A stretch of DNA of 64,000 nt from Porphyra umbilicalis (GCA_002049455.2 KV918871.1:1-64000), one strand, 5' to 3'. Numbered from the stretch's first letter, positions 22,832 through 33,847 are shown. Notes: generated by a model not told the origin, from the letters alone. Program-made: numbers and translations.

Positions 22832-23938
22832 GGGCGTCACCGTCGAGGGGGGCGCGAGGCCCCAAGGCGGCGGCGCGGGGAGCGGTGGGAAGGAGGGGGG
22901 ACGCCGAGCGAGTGGCTGCAACACGGTGGAAACAAGGGCGGCACGAGGCAAACCGCAGGGGGGGGGGGGGGGGGGGGGGGCGGATAACCGTGTGGAGAAG
23001 GGGGGGAACGATGCGGGGGGTACCGTATCCACCGCGTCGACAGGCGTGCGCGACGGCGGCAGGCGCCGACCCGCGCGGCGGCCACAGCACAGGCGGTTGC
23101 CACGCGACGGCTCGCGCGGGGGGTCCGGTCCCGGGAACCCGCGAAACGCCAGCGCCCGCGGCCAGACGTCGTGGCGCCCATGTGGGGGCGAAGCGCACCG
23201 CGGCACGAGCTGGGGGACCGGGGGCCGCCTCGCGCGGGCTGCCACGTGGACGTGGATGCAAGCAGCCGCGGTGCACCCGCCGACGGCACACCCGCAAAAC
23301 CGCGCGGAGCGGATCGATCCGCGTGGATCAAAGTGAATCCCGGGCCGGCGGGTGCAGCACCTCGACGGGAGGGCCCCTGCAGGGGGGCGACGGCTGAAGA
23401 CGCGCGCGGATCGCTGCCAATCGGCAGCGTGGCCGACGCTGCAACGGCCGCCCACTGCCCGTGGGGCAATGGAGCGCGACGCGTGCCGCTCCGCTGCGGA
23501 CGCTGGGAGCCCCGGCCATCATGCACGTCCCCTGGGGTGGGCGCGCCGTACGCGTGTACTGCCACTGGCAAGGAACGGAACGGGTCGGTGTGCGACGGGT
23601 GGGGGGCCGTCGCGGAACCACGGCGCCCGAGCCAGAGTGCGACGGCGCGTCGGGCGGCATTGAAAACGTTGCTATGTGTACGCTGTGAGGATGGCGAGCA
23701 GAGTGAGGAGAGAAAGAGTGAGGGAAAAAAAGCAGGTTCAGGAAGGGATAAAACCAAGTCCAAGGTGAAGGAAGCACACGCACGCACGAGGGACGACCCT
23801 CCGCGAAACCGAAAACCCCTACAACGCGCGTATCATGGACGTCGCGCAGCAAAAACCGAACACCCCGACGCGCGCCCCCGCGGCGGCGGCCCGCCAAACC
23901 GCGACCGACTTTGGTCGGCCCGCAGCCCCGCGCGCGCC
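22832..23938. other. Intergenic region, no supported gene
   Basis: GC-rich 1.1 kb between two minus-strand genes with one run of about 23 G near 22960-22981. Open frames on both strands have no recognisable domain. It should contain the lipase promoter and the anion-channel 3' UTR. Confidence 0.4.
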
Positions 23939-25966
23939 TCACACGGGCAGCGCGTCGACGGGGCCCGACGCGCTCGCCACCTCTTTGACGACCTGCCGCG
24001 CCGCCCACCGGCGCGCGCGCCCCCCCCTTGGGGCGGCCGCGGCAAAATCCGACGGCTGCACCGGGTACTCGTCCCAGTGGAACTTGTAGTAGAGCGTCAG
24101 GGAGTCGGGGGAGGCGGGTAACTCGCCAAGCACAATGCCCCGCACCGTCAGGATGACGACAAAGAGTGTGGCAAAGGTGGCCAGGACGAGCATGCCGGTG
24201 GCGAGCACCCACCAAAAGGCGTCGCCGACAAAGTGGGCAAACGACACAAAGGCGGTGGCGGCGGTGGAGAGCGGAAAGACGGCCGCCCACCTGCGGGGGG
24301 AGAGCCACGGACGGGGGGCAAAGGGAGAGGACCAAGCGGGGACCGGGGAACCGACCGGACCCAATACAAAAGGCGGGGAAAACAAACAACGGACACGCGT
24401 CAGAAACGTCCACACTCGACGGGCGGGCACCTGCCCAGGCCGCAAACCCTACGTGACCACGCGGCGCAAGAGCCCTCCACCCCCCTCCAAAAAATAGACA
24501 GAGCGGCCGAGTCTGGCACGCCCGCGCGGCTCCTCATCAACGTACGCCCCCACATTAAAGCGCGCTTGGGAAAATTGGGGAAACAGGCGCGCGAGCAGCA
24601 AAAACATAAACACGTCGACGTAAAAAAAGAAGCGGCCGACGTTGATGGAGATGTCCCGCCCCGCCGCCGCCTCAAACTCAAAGATGGCCTTCCACCCGAG
24701 CAGCGCCGCCGCCGGCGGCGCGAGGAAGAGAAACGTCGTCAGCGTCGGGCGCTCGGATTTGAGGCTCAACACCGCGGACAGCTGCTGGAAGAGCGTCGTG
24801 AAGACTTGGAGCCAAAAGAGCACGCCGACGGAGAAGCAAAAGTAGGCCCCTTCGAGGAGCTCCGCCTCGACGGCGAGGCGCGCAAGCAGGAAGAACCCAA
24901 TGACCTGTGGTGGGGGGGGGGGGCGTGGAGGGCGCGCCAGCAACGCGCAGCGCCAAAAAAAAAGGCAGATGCAAGGAACCATCAAGCAAACAAGCGGGGC
25001 GTAGGCAACAGAAACCAAACCAGTCAGAGGCGTGCCCACAACAGCGCAGCACAGCAGGCCCCCCCGCAAAACAAGACGTGGTGCGTGCGCACGCTCGCAG
25101 GGCATTGCACCGCCACAACCCCCCACACCCACCGCGCGCGCCACGCAGCCGCAACCCCCCCCAACGTACCGCCATAAAATACAGCATGTCCACCCGCCGC
25201 AGCGAGTAGGGTGAGCCAAACAGCCACTCCCCATACAACAGCAGCGACAGCGCCAGCTGGTACACGAGCAACACAAAAAAAAAAACGACGTAAAACGCGT
25301 GCGACTGCACATACGCGGGCGCCGCAATGACGAGGGCGGAGCCCGCAATGACCGGCGCAAAGAAAAAGTTGGCCAGCCGATTCGACCGCACGTCGACCCA
25401 CACGAGCTCCCGCGCCACAACCGCCCGCGCGGCGTACAGCCCCGTCGTCACGGCCACGGCGGCGAGGGCGACCCACCAGAGCACGTCGGCGAGCAGCGGC
25501 GGCACGGCGACGGGGTCGTACAGCCCCGCCGCCGTGCGCCACAACCCCGCAAACGCCGAGAGGCCAATGGCCGGCCCAAAGTGCGCGGCCGTCCACTGGA
25601 CGAGGAGGGCGGTCGCCCAGGGGATCCGCCCCTTGACCTCTGCCGCGCACAGCGTCGGGGCCGCCGACCCGTCGGCGAGCACCGCCTGGCGGGGGGGGCA
25701 AGCGTCGACGCCGCCTGCAGCGCCTCCTCCGCGTCCGAGTAGTCATCGTCGGCGCCGGCGCCGAGGCGGGCGGGCGGGCGCCCGCCGGCCGTCCACGCCG
25801 TCGAGCGGCGGCGGGCGAGGGCGTCGAGGTGGGGGGGGGGGGGGGGGGGGGGGTCCCCCCGGGCCCCCCACCGCCGCCGCCGCCGCCGCCGCCAGAGGTA
25901 TCACCGATGGCGTCTGACGGCGGCCCGCAGGCCGCGCGGGCGGCGGCGCGCACGTCGGCGGCGGTG

Positions 25967-26019
<53 letters not shown>

Positions 26020-26453
26020 AACCCCCCCCCCCCGGGCGGCGCGTAGTAAAACGTGGAGCGGCGGTAGGCGCCCGCGCCCGCCGCCGCCGCCGCCGCCACA
26101 TCCGGCGCCTCCCACAGCGGGCGCGACGGGGGCGCCCAGGTGAAGAGGGCGCGGAGGCCCCCCACCGCCCCGTGCGGCGGCGGCGGGGGCGGGGGCGGCG
26201 GCGGCGGCGGCCGCGCGGCGGCCGCGTCGCCGACGGCGCCGCTCTCGACGGACCCGCTGCTGCCGCCGCCGCCGACGCTGCCGCGGCGGTCGGCAGCGTC
26301 GGCGGCGGCGGCAGCAGCGTAGACGGCGGTGGCGGCAGCATAGTGGCTGTCGGTGCGCCTCGGCCGCGAGCCGTCGGTCGCCGCCGCGGCGGCGGCGGCG
26401 GCAACGACGCCCGCCCGAGCCGTCGCCGACCCGTCCCCCGCCGCCGTGACCAT
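23939..26453 (-). CDS. S-type (SLAC/TehA-like) anion channel, three exons
   Basis: Ten-helix plasma-membrane anion channel of the SLAC1/SLAH/TehA family, which conducts chloride, nitrate or malate in plants. Exon 1 ends at 25170, exon 2 is 24904-24546, exon 3 is 24290-23939. Family blocks in order: AAHFGPAIGLSAFAGLW, SNRLANFFFAPVIAGSALV, LALSLLLYGEWLFGS, VIGFFLLARLAVEAELLEG, TLTTFLFLAPPAAALLGWKA, FFFYVDVFMFLLLARLFPQF, then across the second junction NVGAWAAVFPLSTAATAF, the counterpart of the plant LAWWAYTFP block. The N-terminus is a long Ala/Pro/Gly-rich cytosolic tail. It changes frame at several homopolymers (near 26024, 25830-25852 and the eight-G run at 25691-25698), so the start is uncertain: ATG 26453 is in frame with the first readable part, ATG 26575 is possible with one indel. 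An acidic stretch (DDDYSDAEEALQAAS) precedes the membrane domain and could be regulatory. Confidence 0.87.
24291..24545 (-). other. Intron 2 of the anion channel gene
   Basis: 255 bp on the minus strand with donor GTACGT and acceptor CCCCCCGCAG. Phase 2: the split codon GC|G restores the family block around AWAAVFP. Both introns of this gene and the eL8 intron start with GTACGT. Confidence 0.85.
24905..25169 (-). other. Intron 1 of the anion channel gene
   Basis: 265 bp on the minus strand with donor GTACGT after ATGGCG and acceptor CCACCACAG before GTCATTGGG. Phase 0. Removing it joins two conserved channel segments in frame. Confidence 0.85.
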
Positions 26454-26575
26454 CACGTGCGGCGGCGGCGGCGGCGGCGGCGCGGCGGGCGCAACGGCGG
26501 CCGTCACCGCCGCCGCCGCGTCGAAGGCGGCGGGGGGGCGGGGAGCGAGCGCGCCGACGCGTCGACGGCGGTCAT

Positions 26576-27782
26576 GGTGGGGAGGGGGGGACGGCGGTGG
26601 GGGCGGTGGCCCCGTGGGGGGGGGGGGGAAGGCGAGGGGGGGGGGGGGGGGGGGACGGGCGTGTCGCCCGCAGCCGTCGGCCGCCCGCCGGGCGCCATGG
26701 CGGCCCGCCCGCGCGGCCGCCGCGGGCGGACAAGCGGGGGGAGCGACGGTCGGGCGCGGCGCCGCGTCCCCGCCGGCAGTGTGTGGGCGGTGCCCGCGTG
26801 CGGTCGCCGCCCTGGTGGGGGTGGGGGGCGGCGCGCCGTCGAGCCGCGGCGGCCGTCGGGCGGGAGCGCCACCCGCGCACCGGCGGGCCGGCCGGCCGGG
26901 GACGGGCGGGGGGTGGGGCCGTCACGGGGCGCGGCGCGCGGCGGGTCGGGGACGCGCGCCGGCGCGCCGACGGCCGTCGTTTGGCAGCGCCGCCCCCGTG
27001 GGCGCCACCGCGGTGCGCGGCGGCGCCGCCGACGCGCCACCCGCCGCCATGGTCCCCCGGGGGCGCGCAGAAACGCGGGGGGGGGGCGTCCTCGCGGCGG
27101 CGCCGGTGGCGCCCGTCCGTCTGCTGACGAGAGCGCCGATCGGCGCGCTCCCAGCCGCTGCCGGCGGCCGCGCGCACGCGGCGGGGGTGGAGAGAAAACA
27201 CGCTGGCCCGGCGGTGGCGCCGACCAAAACGGCGCGCTGCCGCGCCGCGCCGGTGGGCGGCCGCCACCGCCGCGCCCGCGCGCGGTGGCGTCGGTGTCAA
27301 CCCGAGGCGGCGGCGCGGCGGGGCGCGCCCCGCCGCACGCGACGCCGTCGAAACGGCAGCGGGCACGGGGGGAGAAACGCCGCGTCGGGCAGGACCACAA
27401 ACCGTTGCCAGGTGGCGCGCCGGGATCAATTCCGCCTCGTCACCAGGAACGAGGAGTAGTTGTGAACGGCTGGGGAACCAGACGGCGATAATGCCCAGGC
27501 CAGACGATAGGCGGTGCTCCCGACGCGCGCGCGCGACTGACGTGCCGCCCGGCGTGCCGCCGCGCGGGGCCGCCCCACGCCGCCTGCCGCGGCGCGGCTC
27601 CCTTTGGCCGCCGCCCTGGCCGGCAGGGCAAAACAACCAGACTCACCGAGCCGCTACCGTTTTTTTCACACGCTACAAACCGAGAGGATCCCTCCCTCCA
27701 CACCGCCGGCTCACTCGTCCTGCGTCGTCACGCCCAAAGCGCGCCGCCGCGGGGCCCCGCCGCGCGTGGCTAGACGGCCCCC
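26576..27782. other. Very GC-rich intergenic region
   Basis: About 1.2 kb upstream of the anion channel gene. Long overlapping Arg/Gly/Pro/Ala-rich frames occur on both strands and none has a recognisable domain. The last 300 bp are less GC-rich. It probably holds the channel promoter and the SMP-gene 3' UTR. Confidence 0.4.
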
Positions 27783-28004
27783 CTACTTGCCGCGACCCGC
27801 CGCCTCGTTCTTGGCCGCCGCTTGCTGGGCCTTGGCTTTGAAGGCGGCGTCGCCGGTGCCCTTGTCCGCCGCACTCTGGATGCGGGCGGCGGCCTCCTTG
27901 GTCATGGCCTTGCCGCCGCCGTGGGCGGTCGGGGGGGCCTGGCCGCCGACGTGAGCAGCAGGGGCGGCCGCCGGGGCGCCGCCGGGGGTGGTGCCCGTCG
28001 CCAT
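27783..28004 (-). CDS. Small SMP-domain (LEA-like) protein
   Basis: A 73-residue protein from ATG 28004 to a TAG stop. After a Gly/Ala/Pro-rich leader it contains GKAMTKEAAARIQSAADKG and AFKAKAQQAAAKNE, the signature of the seed maturation protein (SMP) type of late embryogenesis abundant protein. These are small, hydrophilic, intrinsically disordered proteins linked to desiccation and stress tolerance, and they occur in plants, algae and fungi as well as seeds. Here only one SMP repeat is present, whereas plant seed proteins usually have two or three. The short length and single exon are typical of microbial versions. No partner gene is evident. Confidence 0.75.
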   Translation of the reverse strand: MATGTTPGGAPAAAPAAHVGGQAPPTAHGGGKAMTKEAAARIQSAADKGTGDAAFKAKAQQAAAKNEAAGRGK

Positions 28005-28846
28005 GGCGAGCTCGTTGACGGGTGTGGCGTGGTGCCGAGTCGGGTGTGCCGCAAGGGGGGGTGGGGAGGGCGGTGCTCGTGCGCGCGTGCGGGTCGGCGG
28101 CGGGCGGGGGTGGCGTGGTGGTGGCCGGTGTGTGGTGCCCGACGCTGCGGCCGTCGACCGGGCAGGCCGCCCGCTTTTCTAGGCGCCTCGCAGCGGCGGC
28201 GGGGCGGGCCGGAAAATGGTCAGACCACTTGCGGGCGGGCTCCAGGCCGCTCCGCGCGCCGCCGGCTGGGACAGTCGGCTACGATACGTTTGGGCGCCCA
28301 CCAGGCGATTCCGACAGGCATCGCACAGCGCCGACTTCGTAGGGCCTAATCGTATCCCAAGAGAGCCGGGATTCGTCGCTGCAGCAGCGCGCACCCAGGA
28401 CGAGAGACCTGGCGCCGTGCGGCGGCGCCGGGCCGGGCCGGAAAATGGTCAGACCACTTCCGGGCGGGCGCTCCAGCGCAGTGCACTGCAGTGTAGGGTG
28501 GTGTGCATCACGCCCGTTTTTGGGTGGCGGGGTGGGCGGTGCACGCCTAATCACGCCCTTCTGCACGCCCCCAACATTGGCACGCCCCTCTTCACGGCCC
28601 TAATGTAGCCCCCATGTTTTGACACTTACTTGATAGGCGATTCAAAGTACACTATATTAAAGACAGGCCCCACCACGGGTATCAGATTTGGCCACGAGTA
28701 CGGTATTCCGCTCTGATCCAGCCACTGAGTATTTGCTGACAGTGCGAGGGACTTTCAGCCGTTCGAGTATGAGTATCTCCAAAACCTGACAGAGCGGGTA
28801 TCAAGGGTCAGGGTTGTAAGTTCATGTTGAATCTACAGATGGTTCG
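28005..28846. other. Intergenic region with short direct repeats
   Basis: GC-rich to 28600, then AT-richer. It contains the 35-bp direct repeat listed separately and clustered CACGCCC motifs at 28508-28600. I see no supported coding region. Confidence 0.4.
28206..28469. repeat. 35-bp direct repeat pair
   Basis: Two copies of GGGCCGGAAAATGGTCAGAC followed by CACTTxCGGGCGGGC, at 28206-28240 and 28435-28469. One mismatch; starts 229 bp apart. Both copies sit in similar GC-rich context, suggesting a local duplication. Confidence 0.8.
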
Positions 28847-28847
28847 A

Positions 28848-29631
28848 TGAATCAGGTTAATTTCAATAAACGAACCAAACCAAACGACAAACGACTTGGT
28901 TGTATTCATGATTAATTGCCCAGGCAGATAGGAGCTTTCGTTGACCACTTCAGCCAGGTGGTTCGGCGCTGTGCGGCCGCTCTGACTGCCTCGTTGCCAT
29001 ACTCCCTGTAGGTCAGTCGCGCTGAGAGTTCTGCTCCCAGACCCTCCTTCATGTCAACTGTTGCCAATCGGCTATGTAGCACCCTAGGCGCTGAGTACGT
29101 AGATCGATTCATCTGCTGTCATCGTGTGCGTGAATCATAGCCTTTTTGGCTGGAGGATGGATGGGTCGTGGTCGCACTCAGGATTGCGTGAAGTGCAGCA
29201 AGCTGCTTCTCGGACAACGGGGCATCCACTCGCCCTCAACGCCCCGTCCACACGTATCGGTGTTTGGACCTTTCTGTTTGGTCCCACGGTCTCCGTTACT
29301 GCGCAGAGGCCCAGGCGGTTGTCACCGTCGTCACCCCGGCGTCGGCTCGTACCAGTCGTTTGGATTGTGTGGCGGTGGTGGGGCAGGCAAGCAGGACTCT
29401 GTCGCAGGAACTGCAGCAGGCCTGCTATGCACACGGTACATCGGCTTGGCGTGTCAAGCTCGATGGAGCTCGAGTCAGACAACCCGACTTCCCCAAGCAT
29501 AATCTCAAATACACACTAAGTATTACGCGGAACAAGTACGCCCTTTGACATGTTGCGTTCAACCTGAACGCTCCAGCGTTCAAGTGAATCAGGTTGAATT
29601 CCGTTCATGTTTGGCGAACCAAACCAAACGC
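28848..29631. repeat. Unclassified AT-rich segment flanked by related direct repeats
   Basis: GAATCAGGTTxAATT followed by CGAACCAAACCAAACG occurs at both ends (about 28848-28886 and 29585-29631). The right copy overlaps nested palindromes (29558-29598). Inside are short open frames on both strands (for example a 66-residue frame on the minus strand, 28912-29112), none recognised. It may be a small non-autonomous transposable element, but I see no clear terminal inverted repeats or target duplication. Confidence 0.35.
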
Positions 29632-30165
29632 TGACAACCCTGTCAAGGGTATATACCCGCGACATTATGGGCTGTCGGTATCCAATCTTGATATTCGCGC
29701 GGGTATGCGTATACCTTTCGCTGGAACTAAATTCCAGATCCAGCAGTTAGCTGTTGATTTCGGGACGTATTTTTTAGATTTCGTGACGTTCTTATTTGTC
29801 AGGCGGCTCACGTGGTGACGGCGCCGCACTGCGGGACGCTGTCAAGGGTATCGGCTTCTGCTGAATTGAGAATACGAGTAGTACTCTCGGATACCCTTGG
29901 TGATTCGATGTTGCGAGTATCTGGCGACGTCCCATTCGCGAGTATGAGTATGGGCGACGCGTCGAAATATCTCACGGGTACGAGTATATACCCGAAAAAA
30001 ATACTCGGGTGATACCCTTGACGAAATACTCTTGGTGAGGCCTGATTAAAGAGAGCGCAAGCTCAACGAACAGCCTCGGCGCGTGCCAACTCAGAAGTTG
30101 GTACGATAGAAGTTACGAAAAACTTAAAGCAGCAACGATGCAAACGATCCTATGCGGGAGCGCCA
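29632..30165. other. AT-rich spacer with repeated GGTAT/GAGTAT motifs
   Basis: Short motifs GGGTAT, GATACCC and GAGTAT recur many times in both orientations between 29640 and 30040, forming small hairpins such as CGGGTA...TACCCG near 29980. No gene is seen. Confidence 0.4.
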
Positions 30166-30629
30166 CTGCGCAGCGAGCCCAGAACCATCGTCAAAAGCAC
30201 GTCTGTTTTTGCCTGTTTTGAGCCTCTTGGAGGCCCGTGTTCCTGTTTCAAGAAACAGAATTCCTGTGCAAAAAACACATCGACCCCCCTTGACAGGCTC
30301 TCAGAGGCCATCCCATGCGAGGTCCTTGCGTATTTGTGTTTGCGAGAACAGGAATGGTTCCTCACTCCACACATTGCGCCTGCTAGCAGGGCAATAGATG
30401 CTTCTCCGTTTCTCTCTCTTTCTGGAAGGGTGAAGTGTATACGTCTTATGCTGTGTCTCTCTTTTTACGAGTGGAGATGCATCTATCCCGGCGAACAGAT
30501 GATTTTGGCGCCCTTTATGGAAAAAAGCAGCCCTGACACAGCCCCAGGGCGGTTTGCAGATAATCTGTTCGTTCCAAAACACGCAAAAGCAGACGTGCTC
30601 TTGACGACGGTTATGGGCCCGCTGCGCTG
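30166..30629. mobile_element. Fold-back (MITE-like) element
   Basis: The left arm (30166-30220) and the right arm (30574-30629) are inverted copies of a roughly 55-bp sequence containing CATCGTCAAAAGCACGTCTG on the left and its diverged complement on the right, about 85 percent identical by eye. The 350-bp centre has no supported coding region. The arrangement fits a non-autonomous inverted-repeat element; no clear target duplication was found. Confidence 0.5.
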
Positions 30630-32221
30630 TACCTTGCAAACACAGCGCATCCCCGCCCGTTTGGCTCGTCCCTCCAATTGTACCGCAAACGTCGGCTGCG
30701 GCCACCTCGCCAGCCACGAGGGGCGGCGGCGTCGCCGTTCGCCCCATCGCCTGAGGCCGTCCACCCCCCCAGCGACATCCCCTCACTCCCCCCGACGCAG
30801 CGGCCGCCCGAAAGGCAACGGGAAAAGACGGCGGGTGGCGGGGCGGGCGACGCGTGGGCGCCCCACCGCCCGCCGCTCGCTCGGCAGAGACAGTGCATGG
30901 CACCGTGGCTCGTCCGCCCGTCCGCCCGCGCAGGGGAAGCGACCGACACGACGATCGCACGCCAACGGGCGACATGAGCTGCTGACCACCGCCACGCGCG
31001 GACAGAAATCCCTCCCCCCGCATTACCTCGTCTTCCGAACGCGCACCCCGCCACGCCACGCTGTTGCCGCCGCCGAAAGCTGCGCGAGTGGAGATAACCG
31101 CACGCGCCAGGCGCCTGCCTCCTGCCACATCCGAGGCCACGCCACCGTGCAGCGAAGTCAGGTCCCACCCGCGAGGATTCTTTGCCGCCTACACGGCCGT
31201 CGTTGCCCACGGTGGCCGCCGCCGCCGCCACAGTGGCCACGCAACCCCGCACCGGACAAGGCGGCAATACAGCAGCGGCGTCACCGCCACGTGCCGTCAC
31301 CGCCACAGCCGCAGAGTGAAGCCACCGCCGCTGCCGCGGGCTCGTGCCGCTGCCGCCGCCGCCACCGCGGCCACCGTCTGTCCCAAAGCCACCGCGCCTC
31401 TCCAGTGCGCAATCTTGGCGGCGGGAGAGTACCCGTGACCAAAGCCGCGGCGACCAAGGGGACACCACCGCCGCACGTCGCCGTCACCAACCCGAGCACC
31501 AACGACTGGCGGCAGCGATGGAGGGTGTGTGGGGAGCGCGCCCCCGACGCAGGCGACAGCCAGAACTCGGGCCGACAGAAGCGTCGGCAGTGCGTTGAGA
31601 GCCGCGCCTACGGGGTTGTCGACGCTCTAAAAGACACGCGGTTGCCACACACACACCCGTCGCGGCGGCGGCCTGCGGGCCGGATGCTAAAAATGGCGAC
31701 CAAGACTGGTGACCGGCGCGGGCGCCAAGGCGGCCGTCTGCCGCCGGCCCCCCGCGCGCCCGCACACAACACTCGACCGACTAGCCAGTCGCCAGGCGCG
31801 CGCCCGCCGCCGAGACGGGGCGGCACGTGCCACCGACCGCCGTCGTGGTGGCACCACGGCACTCCCTCCCACCCCCCGCCCCACCCCACCCCACGGAAGC
31901 GCACTGACGCCGTCGCAGGGAGCTCTTCAAAACGGAAGGTCCCCACAGCCTGGCAGTTGCAGGTCGTTACTGCCACAATGGTGCGACCCGTAGTCGTGCG
32001 CTCGCGAAAAGCGGGGACGATGGCGGCGGCCAGAGCGGCTGCTTCCGGCCGTGTGGCCGCGGCATCCCCGCGTGGCCGCGCCAGCAGAGGCTCACGCAAC
32101 ACGACCAGAGTCAGCACTGCCGGAACGCAGGTGCGCGGCACGCGGCTCCCCCCCCCCGGCCCTATGCCCCCTCCCCACCACCAGCGGTGCGCCGCCTCCC
32201 GCCCGCGCTTTGATAGCACCG

Positions 32222-32641
32222 TCAACGGCGAAAAGTCGCAATGGACTTGCGGCCTGCCGTCGACCACAGCGGCGCCCAATACCAATTACGGCCGCGCGGG
32301 CGCAGCCCGCTCTTGATTCGTGCGGCGCCCGCGGCCGCGGCCGTGGTGACCGCCACGCCCGTCCCCGCGCCGACGGCGACAAACTTTCCGCTCGGGTCCG
32401 CGCCGCCGCGGTCGCAGCCGCCGCACGTGGCGCCCCGTATCGTGGCCTCAGTTGACGACGCAGCGTCAACGGCGGCAGCGGTGCCTGCTCGGCGCGTCGC
32501 CCGCCGCCTCGCGGTGGCCGTCCGTTGGCCGCCTCGCAGTGGGGTAAGCACCCGCGCGGTCGCCGCGTCGGCCAGAGGCGTCGTCACACCGCGTCTGGGA
32601 AGCGCAGCCGCGGTTGGGGCGGCGAGTGGCTTGCCATCCAT
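32222..32641 (-). CDS. Hypothetical small basic protein, doubtful
   Basis: From ATG 32641 a 139-residue frame begins MDGKPLAAPTAAALPRRG. It is rich in Ala, Thr and Arg and poor in acidic residues in its first half, somewhat like an organelle transit peptide, and ends with GLRPRGRNWYWAPLWSTAGR. It has one CxxC motif (TCGGCD). No family is recognised and the frame may be a chance product of GC-rich DNA. Confidence 0.22.
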   Translation of the reverse strand: MDGKPLAAPTAAALPRRGVTTPLADAATARVLTPLRGGQRTATARRRATRRAGTAAAVDAASSTEATIRGATCGGCDRGGADPSGKFVAVGAGTGVAVTTAAAAGAARIKSGLRPRGRNWYWAPLWSTAGRKSIATFRR

Positions 32642-33551
32642 AGCGGGCGGGATGGGGGGGGGGGGGGGGGGGGGAGTAGGATGCACCGGGAGTCCTAGTT
32701 TAGGACAAGACGGGAGCAGGTGAGGAGGGGAGGGTTGGATGGCGTGTGACGCCGCGCCTCAGAGGGGTAGAACGCGTCACCGGAGAGCCGATGAGAGAAG
32801 AGTCGGGCATGAGGAAGGAACACTGGGAGGCTGGTCCATCTTACAATGCTCTATCGTCCTGGAAATGTAATGCACTGCTCTACGCACAAAAAGGAAAAAT
32901 TGACCATCACACTGAAGCAGCACTTGTCAAAACTTCACTTCATAGAGACGCGCTCAATCTTTGAAAGTCATCATACAGGTGTGGGCGCGCACAGGCGATT
33001 TTGGCCATTGTGACCAATAGCCGATGACTCGGATGAATTCTTGCAATGACGATAGCTCAACGGGCCACAAAAATGCCAGAAAGCATGAAGGAAACAGCTG
33101 CATGCGGTACACTCTCTTGGCCTCTGCCACTCTGCGTCAAAGATGCTTTGCAGCATCACGGGACGTCCGCTCGCCTGGCCTCCACCGGTCGCTCCACCGC
33201 CCGCAGTCCCACCCGTCACACAGCGCACAAAGCCAGAGAAGATGGTCATCAAATCACTCTCAGTCATGGCCACGGGGGCGTCCTCGTCGCTGGGACGACT
33301 AAAGTCCTGTCTAGGAACGCCGGCGACAGCCGTGGCGCATCGGGCGACTTCCTCGTTCAGCAGGCGTGTAGCTCGCCGCCGGCGCCCGCTCCATCACTGC
33401 CGTCGGTCTGGTCGTTGCCGGCACGCGATGCGTCGCATTCAACGTCCTCATTGGCGCCCGTGTCGAGGAGCCCCTCTGCGTCCTCCCTGGCTGATGACAG
33501 CAGGTGGCCGTCGCTGTGCCCATCCCGCACAGATGGCGCCTGCGCATCATG

Positions 33552-33640
33552 GCGTCGAGCACCTTGTTTGTGGGCACACGACGGAAAAATGGTCCCCACG
33601 CCTCATAGCGTCAAGCACCTTGTTTGTGGACGCTCGACGG
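33552..33640. repeat. 33-bp tandem-like duplication
   Basis: GCGTCGAGCACCTTGTTTGT and the following bases occur at 33552-33584 and again, with a few changes, at 33608-33640. The spacer is about 23 bp. Confidence 0.7.
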
Positions 33641-33820
33641 AGCAGTAGGACACCACGCTCTGAAAAAGTAACGAAGGTGGCACGGAACTGCACCAAAAAA
33701 TATTCAGTGGACTGGCGCCCCCAAGGGCGCAATTGAAATGATGTTCTTTTTTGCCAAGCACGCCCCAAGCACGCCCCTAAAATTCTGGGCGGGCAGGGCG
33801 TGACACGCCCAAAACACGTG

Positions 33821-33847
33821 AAATTGCACGCCCCAGGCGTGCAATTT
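33821..33847. repeat. Perfect 12-bp inverted repeat
   Basis: AAATTGCACGCC, spacer CCA, GGCGTGCAATTT. It lies within a cluster of CACGCCC motifs, a motif also clustered at 28508-28600. Confidence 0.8.

Noticed and set aside
20406-23397. A 976-codon plus-strand frame and other long frames opposite the lipase gene
   Set aside because: They are antisense shadows of a minus-strand gene with recognisable lipase motifs and show Arg/Gly/Pro-rich composition without domains.
26172-27491. Plus-strand frames of 368-439 codons upstream of the anion-channel gene
   Set aside because: Gly/Arg/Pro-rich, no domain, overlapped by equally long frames on the other strand.
30334-32316. A 660-codon plus-strand frame
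   Set aside because: It crosses the right arm of the fold-back element and then GC-rich low-complexity DNA; no domain and no consistent coding character.
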